Source of the DNA: Nitrosopumilaceae archaeon
GTDB lineage: Archaea > Thermoproteota > Nitrososphaeria > Nitrososphaerales > Nitrosopumilaceae
NCBI GenBank assembly: GCA_007571225.1
Contig: RKRU01000070.1
Location: 1-11,748, forward strand
Direction: 5' to 3'
DNA length: 11,748 bases
Shown here: piece by piece, positions 6,081-11,748 of the stretch
Numbering within the stretch: the first letter of the stretch is position 1
How the letters are laid out: each line of letters begins with the position of its first letter
Program-made: the position numbers and the translations under genes
The notes under the pieces: model-generated
The model's input: the letters and a program-made list of their open reading frames with translations, nothing else
Databases searched by the model: none
What the model was told of the DNA's origin: nothing

Positions 6081-6890
6081 ATGGAGACATGGAACGAAGT
6101 GGCCCCCCGATACCACAAGAGGTGGGCAGAACAGATGTGTGGTCCCATGCAGAGTACGGAGAAACTGATCAGCGATCTGGGTGTACGTCAGGGGGATCAT
6201 GTTCTTGATGTGGCGTGCGGAACCGGGATGGTTACAAAGATGCTCAGTAGGGCGGTAGGCAGGACAGGCAGGGTTGTAGGCGCCGATACGTCCATCTCTG
6301 CAATCCAGATAGCAAAAGAATGGAACCAGAACGAGATATCCAACACGGATTTTGTAAATGCAGATGCGGAGAACTTTGCCTTTGTAAACGAGTTTGATGT
6401 GGTGACGTGCCAGTACGGCCTGTTCTTCTTTCCCGATGCGCCCAAGGCACTGGCAAACATGAGAAGGAGTCTAAAGGAGTATACCGGACGCATGGGAATA
6501 GTCGTGCACGGAAGCAACACGCCGTTTTTTACCGCGATTCTGCGCGCAGCAGAAGAGTACATACCCGACTACCATCCTGCAGGGGCGCCACGCTTTGATA
6601 GGTATGCCACAAAAGACGGACTGCAAAGAGAGGTGCAGGGGGCCGGATTCACAAATATTACAGTCAAGGACTATGTGTTTGTGTACAGTCCTGGAACGTT
6701 TGAGGAGTACTGGAAGGAGTACCAGAGGTATGTGCCGGCGCAGGTCAGAGCAAAGATAGACGCGCTCGGCACGGACAAGACGCGCAGGTTCAAAGATGAG
6801 ATACTGCGCAATACGGCGCCATACACAGAAGACGATACTGGGATCATAACATTTCCATGGCAAGTTTTGGTGCTCACTGCGATGCGTTGA
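6081..6890 (+). CDS. Class I SAM-dependent methyltransferase (UbiE/COQ5-like fold)
   Basis: A soluble methyltransferase of about 269 residues. Counting from the ATG at 6081, motif I VLDVACGTG is at 41-49, the ribose-binding acidic residue D69 is in VGADTS, NADAEN (93-98) is the adenine-side motif, and FDVVTCQYGLFFFPD (105-119) is the motif IV region. Substrate cannot be read from the sequence: relatives methylate quinone precursors, small metabolites or lipids. Upstream in-frame ATGs exist at 6036 and 6054 (284 and 278 residues). I prefer 6081 because AAGGA ends three bases before it and METWNEVAPRY matches the usual beginning of such proteins. It is followed 25 bases later by a small membrane protein gene. 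Fold certain, role unknown. Confidence 0.82.
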   Translation: METWNEVAPRYHKRWAEQMCGPMQSTEKLISDLGVRQGDHVLDVACGTGMVTKMLSRAVGRTGRVVGADTSISAIQIAKEWNQNEISNTDFVNADAENFAFVNEFDVVTCQYGLFFFPDAPKALANMRRSLKEYTGRMGIVVHGSNTPFFTAILRAAEEYIPDYHPAGAPRFDRYATKDGLQREVQGAGFTNITVKDYVFVYSPGTFEEYWKEYQRYVPAQVRAKIDALGTDKTRRFKDEILRNTAPYTEDDTGIITFPWQVLVLTAMR

Positions 6891-6915
6891 TAACAAGGGA
6901 TGTGGTAACTACCAT

Positions 6916-7458
6916 ATGGCAAGGGACAAGAACAAAAGGAGTAAGAGGAGTAAAAAGGGCGGCGCCCAGGGCGGCCATTCGAAGAACCCAAAAAAGCAGC
7001 AGGGCTCAAAATTTGTAGGATTCCTCAAGAAGCGGGCGCCAATATACTTGGCGGTGACCGCACTCTTTCTGGTCTTTGTCATACCGGAACTTACAAAGGG
7101 TAGCCTAGAGGATATAATGCCCGAGCTGTCAGGAGAAGACAAACGCATAACTGACATACTCATGGATTATAGTGGCCCAAACGAGACCGGACTGACCACG
7201 GCAGAAGCCATCTCGAATAAGATTACCGAAGAGTTCGGTGACAGAATATTCGGCGAGAGTGAGAGTACGGTGGACATTACAGTGAGTCCCACAGGTGACG
7301 GCAGTACCACAGACGATACGTATGATGTCCTGTTTGAATTCAAGTCTAAGGAGGATTCGCTGAACTATACGTGGACTGTGGATGCCGGTACCGGGGAGAT
7401 AACTGCCGACGACACTGCCTCAAAACGTATCATAGATCTCGTGAACTTTTACGACTAA
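6916..7458 (+). CDS. Single-pass membrane protein with basic N-terminus, unknown function
   Basis: A 180-residue protein I do not recognise by name. Residues 1-40 are strongly basic (Lys/Arg/Gly/Gln-rich), then one hydrophobic segment at about 42-58 (PIYLAVTALFLVFVI). The acidic remainder, about 60-180, has alternating strand-like stretches (STVDITVSPTG, YDVLFEFKSKE, LNYTWTVDAGTGEI). By the positive-inside rule the N-terminus would be cytoplasmic and the acidic domain outside. The W-x-V-D-x-x-x-G-E-I pattern near the end recalls PepSY-type small domains, but this is a weak resemblance. It lies 25 bases after the methyltransferase gene on the same strand, probably in one transcript. The open frame, bias towards coding use and typical layout make it a real gene. 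Confidence 0.7.
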   Translation: MARDKNKRSKRSKKGGAQGGHSKNPKKQQGSKFVGFLKKRAPIYLAVTALFLVFVIPELTKGSLEDIMPELSGEDKRITDILMDYSGPNETGLTTAEAISNKITEEFGDRIFGESESTVDITVSPTGDGSTTDDTYDVLFEFKSKEDSLNYTWTVDAGTGEITADDTASKRIIDLVNFYD

Positions 7459-7479
7459 GCAGGAGGAGGACGGCCTGCT
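7458..7479 (+). terminator. Possible hairpin after the membrane protein gene
   Basis: AGCAGG (7458-7463) pairs with CCTGCT (7474-7479) around a ten-base loop, beginning at the last base of the stop codon. No strong T-run follows, so a terminator function is only suggested by position between convergent genes. Confidence 0.25.
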
Positions 7480-7526
7480 ATTCAGTATAAACATCATCAT
7501 CACCTGATATTCCATTCGGGCTTGCT

Positions 7527-7635
7527 GCAACAAGGGTGTAAGGCGATCGCAGCTGTTAGATTGTATGTTCACTTATCTTGTACAAACTTACGCTCAACGC
7601 AACAAAGGGGCAAGGCGATCGCAACCGCTAGATTG
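7527..7635. repeat. Two diverged 37-bp repeats with GCGATCGC core, 72-bp period
   Basis: Copy A (7527-7563) and copy B (7599-7635) match at 31 of 37 positions. The shared core is AAGGCGATCGCA, containing the palindrome GCGATCGC. The stretches following each copy retain faint similarity, so the unit may be a 72-bp tandem duplication that has decayed. It fills much of the 7459-7731 gap between convergent genes, where I see no other feature and no gene. It lies at the edge of the lower-G+C block. Confidence 0.75.
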
Positions 7636-7731
7636 GCCGTCAATGCTAGTCTGATGTACATTACCCGCATGGACTCAGGTGGATATTATAATCATATTGC
7701 CCTAGGCCATACATATGCAGCTTGTAGCCAC

Positions 7732-10700
7732 TCATGGAACTCGTTGCCAGTCGTTTATCACCCAGCGAAACTGCCGGGTGGGAATTCTTTCTATAAAGGG
7801 ACCGTATTTTTGAGCCGGGTTCTGGATTTCCGTTATGTGGGGGTTGTCAAAAACATTCTCCACCACATAAATCCAGTAATCATCTTGCAGTCTCTGTGCC
7901 GTGGCCCACTCGTGGTTGGTAAGCATTATGTTGCCCGTGGTCCTGTGTGACTTTACCTCTATCCTTCTACTGTCAAATGTCGCCACATCATATCCACAAT
8001 TCTCTCTAGAGCAGTCCCTTATCATGCCTCTAGAGCCCGCATCTAGAGTCCTTGATCTCTCATAGTCTAGAACTGCCTTCATTCCAGCCTCGTCTACTTG
8101 TAACCGTAGGTCGACTCCGTTGTCAGCAGTGATCTGGGCCACGCCTATCAGCTCCTCTTTTGTTCTGGTCTGATATGTCTCGTCGAGCTTGGCCAGATCA
8201 TCAGATACCGAATTGCGTAGGTTTTTGATCTCACGTCTCTTTGAATTAATTATCTTCTCTATGTTTGGCTCGTCTGGCTGTTGCTGTAATTCATGTATGT
8301 CACCGTTTAATTTTGAGATCTTGTTGCCATAGTGACTCTTCCGGGCATCCTGTGTCTTCCTCTTGATTACTCTTAACTTTTGATCGACTTTGGACTTTTG
8401 TTTGCCGGCTGCATCTAAAACAAACTCCCTGATTCGCCCACAGGCACCAATAATGGCATCGGGATTGATTGGCGCATCAGAGTCCTTGTACGACCACATG
8501 CTGCGCGCATCCACCTGATGAATCACGCCGTCTGTCTGCTCATAGAATGCTGCTATTTTGGAATCCCTCTGTCGTGATTCTCCGTCAAGTACTGTAATCT
8601 TGTATACGCACAGTACTCCATCTTGTGTTTCATGACCAAGGGAAGCCACATAATCAGATATTGCCTTGTTGATTATCTTGTCAATGCCAGAGTGGCCCAG
8701 AGCCAGATAGTCATAGGACTCTTGCTGCGCGATATCACGATCAAAGACACCCGTTATTCTGTCCAGCTCAAGTTCTTGCGCGTGTCTCTGTGTGGGGGTT
8801 ATCTCATAGACACGATTCTTGTCATTTACCAACCGCATCTTGCCGCCGCTTGATTCTACAAACGTCTGTAAAAACCGCTTCACCTCATGTATGACAACTG
8901 CATTTTCTCGCATCTTTTGTATTGTATCCACGCCGGATGGATCCAGTTTGTTACCTTCCAGCAACATACTCCGCTTCTCCTGCACGTCACGCTTCATGGA
9001 CTCGATCTCAGACAAGAGCGCCTTGATCTTTGGCTCCCACTGGTTGTTGGGTATCCTTCTAAGCTCGTCATAGTACCTCCCAAATTCATCGGGACCAATG
9101 AGCAGACCCATAATATCATACACGACATCCCCCATCGATCTCTTTATCGACTCTATCTTGTCAAGCAGTTTTTGCATTATATAGCCATCTATACTGATTT
9201 TAGGATCCAGCACATAGTTGTAATAAAAGACCTCCTGATCTTGTCCGATTCTATGTATTCGTCCCATTCTCTGCTCCAGTCTGTTTGGGTTCCACGGGAT
9301 GTCATAGTTTATCTCCATGTTGCAAAACTGCATATCGATTCCCTCTCCTGCAGCGTCGGTGCACAATAGAATTTCATTGCCTCGAGAGTTACGAAACTCG
9401 TCAAGCGACTGTTCTCTAGTTGTTATGGACATGGTACCATCTATTATGCCAACCTTGTAGTCCAGAGACTCGGCAAGATACTTTAGGGTATCCTTGTACT
9501 CTGTAAACACTACAAGTTTCGCATCCGGCTTGTCGGTCTTTAATTTGCGTATGGAACTCACTAGATGTTCCAGTTTGGAGTCGTGATTACAGTCTTCAAG
9601 CGCATCTAAAATGGGTTTTATGGCACGTCGCTCCTCTTCTGCATCAAGTATTGTTACTGCATCAACATCCTCTGTATCCTCAAGGTACTCGTCTGCATCC
9701 TCCTTAATCATACTCATGATCTTATCAGCATCAAAGTTCAAACCGAGTTTGTCCAGTCTGCTCCTCAACGACATCTCCAATGAATAAAATGATGAGCTTG
9801 CCCTTTTCTTGTATATGTGGCGCAAAAAACGTATCATGTTATTCTCCTGCGGTGTCCGTACCCTAGACTGGATGAAGTTGAAATAATCCTCCAACATATT
9901 CAGAACTTTGCGTTCCTTGTCTGAGAGTGGGATTTCGATTGTCTTGCTGGTTCTAGCAGGAAATACGGACTTGCCATCTAGATCCACCACCTTCTCCTTT
10001 ATGTTACGGGTCCACAGGTAGGAGGCGGTTTGTATATCGGTTGCAAACTTGTCAAGCAGGTTTATGCGCGCCATGAAATTCTCATCTGAACCATCATGAG
10101 GGGTAGCAGTCAACAGTATCAAAACATCGGTTTTGGCGGCCAGATGTTTTCCCAGCTTGAGGTTGTTGGTTTTTTTATTCATCTTGTGTGCCTCATCTAC
10201 AACTACAGCATCAAACTCCGGGGCAAGCTGGCTCATAACATGATCCTGTTTAAGATAGTCTATAGATGCCACATATGAGAAACTGTCCCCAAACATAGCA
10301 TGGGACCGCACGTATGCCGCATCTAGAATCTCAGTTGGAATATCAAACCTCTGTTCCAGCTCATTCTTCCATTTTATCTGCAACGACTTTGGTACCACGA
10401 AAAGTAGGCGTTTGGCTATTCCCCGTGCGCGAAGCTCAGAGATTATCAGGGCTGCTGTTATCGTTTTTCCCAATCCGACCTCGTCTGCGATCAATATTCG
10501 GGGATTTTCAAGGCCCCAGATTACTGCGTTAATCTGGTGTGGAAACAACTTGATCTTTGTAGATGATGCCAGAACGTACGGATTGAACCTGTACTCTGTG
10601 AATAATCTGTGGGCGTCGATGCCGATGATAAACTGCAGTGCTGTGTTGGGCTTGTCCATTTTACCCAGTGGATCATAAACAAGGTCAATTTTATCATACG

Positions 10701-10806
10701 TATAATATCTGAACTTACCATTCATCATAACCTGAATAGTTCTTGGGTTTATGGAGCAAATGGTGCCTTTGCCGTCTGGCGTAACAACTCTGTTTCCTAC
10801 TTCCAT
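7732..10806 (-). CDS. SNF2/RapA-type helicase with C-terminal DUF3883 domain (defence-associated)
   Basis: A 1024-residue cytosolic DNA-dependent ATPase. Residues 3-43 look like a small SH3/KOW-type barrel. The SNF2 N-terminal ATPase domain (about 85-300) has ADEVGLGKT (107-115, Walker A), VVDEAHK (202-208) and LLTATPHDG (231-239). The helicase C-terminal domain (about 410-535) has LVVFTEYKDT (431-440), CTDAAGEGIDMQ (482-493) and QRMGRIHRIGQ (512-522, arginine fingers). After a long linker and a charged coiled coil (about 800-885), a DUF3883 domain lies at about 905-985, with GYD (938-940), EVK (950-952), LTNHEW and YWIYVV; EVK resembles a PD-(D/E)xK nuclease active site. The architecture resembles DrmD-like helicases of DISARM and helicases of DUF1156-methylase clusters. 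Its start overlaps the upstream methylase gene by ten bases, implying co-translation. Helicase identity is certain; the system assignment is inference. Confidence 0.9.
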   Translation of the reverse strand: MEVGNRVVTPDGKGTICSINPRTIQVMMNGKFRYYTYDKIDLVYDPLGKMDKPNTALQFIIGIDAHRLFTEYRFNPYVLASSTKIKLFPHQINAVIWGLENPRILIADEVGLGKTITAALIISELRARGIAKRLLFVVPKSLQIKWKNELEQRFDIPTEILDAAYVRSHAMFGDSFSYVASIDYLKQDHVMSQLAPEFDAVVVDEAHKMNKKTNNLKLGKHLAAKTDVLILLTATPHDGSDENFMARINLLDKFATDIQTASYLWTRNIKEKVVDLDGKSVFPARTSKTIEIPLSDKERKVLNMLEDYFNFIQSRVRTPQENNMIRFLRHIYKKRASSSFYSLEMSLRSRLDKLGLNFDADKIMSMIKEDADEYLEDTEDVDAVTILDAEEERRAIKPILDALEDCNHDSKLEHLVSSIRKLKTDKPDAKLVVFTEYKDTLKYLAESLDYKVGIIDGTMSITTREQSLDEFRNSRGNEILLCTDAAGEGIDMQFCNMEINYDIPWNPNRLEQRMGRIHRIGQDQEVFYYNYVLDPKISIDGYIMQKLLDKIESIKRSMGDVVYDIMGLLIGPDEFGRYYDELRRIPNNQWEPKIKALLSEIESMKRDVQEKRSMLLEGNKLDPSGVDTIQKMRENAVVIHEVKRFLQTFVESSGGKMRLVNDKNRVYEITPTQRHAQELELDRITGVFDRDIAQQESYDYLALGHSGIDKIINKAISDYVASLGHETQDGVLCVYKITVLDGESRQRDSKIAAFYEQTDGVIHQVDARSMWSYKDSDAPINPDAIIGACGRIREFVLDAAGKQKSKVDQKLRVIKRKTQDARKSHYGNKISKLNGDIHELQQQPDEPNIEKIINSKRREIKNLRNSVSDDLAKLDETYQTRTKEELIGVAQITADNGVDLRLQVDEAGMKAVLDYERSRTLDAGSRGMIRDCSRENCGYDVATFDSRRIEVKSHRTTGNIMLTNHEWATAQRLQDDYWIYVVENVFDNPHITEIQNPAQKYGPFIERIPTRQFRWVINDWQRVP

Positions 10807-11748
10807 TGCTCCAAATGAGACTGAGCCTCATCCCTCATACTTTTTCTATCTCGTTGATGCGTCTTTTTGACATCCCGCCCAGAATAATTGTAAGATGACG
10901 ATGTTGATATTCCCATGTGATCTGCTATATTTTCCAGTATGCGAACTTCTTCTTTATCATCTGGAGACTGTCCCTTCTGCCTCTTATTATGGTAATTTTT
11001 GATGAGAACCTCTACTACATCCTTGAGCAGGTTAGTATTTATGTTGTCATGATGTAATAATTGTGCCACATTCTGCGGATGTGATACAAGATAGCATAGT
11101 TGTTGGTGCAGATTGGCCGAATCGATTTCATCTGGTGCATAGTCCATTACACGTTTTAGTCCCTCAAGACGTACAACTTCATCCTTTTTCTGAGTTATTA
11201 CGCCATCTGTAGACAGTGCGGGAAGCGTTGTATTGTACGTTTGAACAATCTTTAATGCATCATCAGATGAGATTGCCCCATTGTTGAAGATCTTGTTGAT
11301 TACATAAAACGACATCTGAGGTCCCACGATATCCGATTGTTTCTTCAACAATTTTTCCACCAGTTGTTTTATTATAGTACTGCGCGCGTTTGCAAGAAGT
11401 GTCTCAAAGTCAGGCTTGCGATCCTTTTCATAACTCTTCAGTGTGGTGTGCTGGGTAGACTTTTCAAGTACCTTCCCATACACCATAATTATCAGATCGG
11501 TTATAGACAGGTCTAATAGCTGCGTATCACCAATATCATCTAAAATCTTCGATATACCGTCGTCTATCTCTGGTATCAGATCTTCATAGTATCGTACGGA
11601 ATCTACAGTAATCTTTCTGCATGTCACCATTATGGAGGACATAAAAGATGTTTTGCCCCTTGCAAGTACATTTGTAGATAACTCAGTATGTACTGCATAG
11701 CTCGAAACAACGCTCAGTTTTGCCTTCTGCAGAGCAGTAAAAAATTGA
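10797..11748 (-). CDS. C-terminal part of DUF1156-type adenine-specific DNA methylase (5' end outside window)
   Basis: 316 residues are visible and the frame is open to the right edge, so the ATG at 11640-11642 is internal, not the start. The stretch around it (ALQKAKLSVVSSYAVHTEL, then STNVLARGKTSFMSSIMVTC; visible residues 5-43) matches my recollection of the end of the catalytic fold in DUF1156 methylases, where an 'ARG..A..SSI.L.CRK' pattern precedes a long helical tail. Later DLIIMVYGKVLEKST, then a KSYEKDRKPDFETLL segment, fits their 'GKALE' region. The catalytic (D/N)PPY motif must lie beyond the window and was not seen. Such enzymes methylate adenine N6 in DNA to mark self. The stop lies ten bases inside the SNF2 helicase gene, so the two form one operon. 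If the family call is wrong, it is an unidentified helical protein coupled to that helicase. Confidence 0.62.
   Translation of the reverse strand, partial: QFFTALQKAKLSVVSSYAVHTELSTNVLARGKTSFMSSIMVTCRKITVDSVRYYEDLIPEIDDGISKILDDIGDTQLLDLSITDLIIMVYGKVLEKSTQHTTLKSYEKDRKPDFETLLANARSTIIKQLVEKLLKKQSDIVGPQMSFYVINKIFNNGAISSDDALKIVQTYNTTLPALSTDGVITQKKDEVVRLEGLKRVMDYAPDEIDSANLHQQLCYLVSHPQNVAQLLHHDNINTNLLKDVVEVLIKNYHNKRQKGQSPDDKEEVRILENIADHMGISTSSSYNYSGRDVKKTHQRDRKSMRDEAQSHLEQWK

Noticed and set aside
7527..7635. Two 37-bp repeats separated by 35 bp, CRISPR-like spacing
   Set aside because: Only two copies with six mismatches, and the intervening sequence shows faint similarity to the stretch after the second copy, so it looks like a decayed tandem duplication.
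7522..7950. 142-residue plus-strand open frame
   Set aside because: Its second half is antisense to the end of the helicase gene. Its first half only translates the two DNA repeats, and the differences between copies are not silent ones.
1..11748. tRNA or rRNA genes
   Set aside because: No TTCGA-type T-loop with a matching acceptor stem and no conserved rRNA stretch was seen on either strand; short gaps leave little room.

Overview
The window looks like an archaeal chromosome segment, most likely from an ammonia-oxidising thaumarchaeote (Nitrososphaerota, Cenarchaeum/Nitrosopumilus relatives). This rests on three things: an archaeal-type coenzyme A gene cluster (pantoate kinase plus phosphopantothenate synthetase instead of bacterial PanC/CoaA), an AbrB-PhoU fusion regulator of the kind common in that phylum, and gene starts that mix leaderless promoters with strong Shine-Dalgarno sites. 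The phylum is my inference from family memory; no rRNA or tRNA gene is present to confirm it.

Layout. 1-105: a short 15-bp tandem repeat and a hairpin. 106-621 (+): a NUDIX hydrolase, probably an ADP-ribose pyrophosphatase. 622-1635 (-): an AbrB-PhoU regulator, convergent with the NUDIX gene with directly abutting stop codons. 1636-1699: an AT-rich divergent promoter region. 1700-5740 (+): a tight four-gene operon of pantoate kinase, 4-phosphopantoate--beta-alanine ligase, ketopantoate hydroxymethyltransferase (panB) and CoaBC. Together these cover ketopantoate formation and the steps from pantoate to 4'-phosphopantetheine; ketopantoate reductase and the last two CoA enzymes are not in the window. 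5741-6080: a repeat- and hairpin-rich intergenic region ending in a promoter flanked by two CACGTG palindromes. 6081-7458 (+): a SAM-dependent methyltransferase and a small single-pass membrane protein, probably co-transcribed. 7459-7731: a noncoding gap with two diverged 37-bp repeats, each carrying GCGATCGC.

7732-11748 (-): an accessory block with visibly lower G+C than the left part (by eye low 40s versus low-to-mid 50s percent). It holds a 1024-residue SNF2/RapA-type helicase with a C-terminal DUF3883 (nuclease-like) domain. Just upstream, overlapping it by 10 bases, is the C-terminal third or so of a gene running off the right edge. Read past its first in-window ATG, that frame shows the C-terminal signature of DUF1156-type adenine-specific DNA methylases. 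Methylase plus SNF2-DUF3883 helicase is the hallmark of DNA-modification-based anti-phage systems (class 1 DISARM-like, or helicase-methylase-ATPase clusters with DUF499). The window therefore probably catches one end of a defence island whose remaining genes lie to the right.

Two housekeeping genes (panB and the PhoU regulator) appear to begin at CTG rather than ATG. For panB a GAGGAG Shine-Dalgarno site seven bases upstream supports this.
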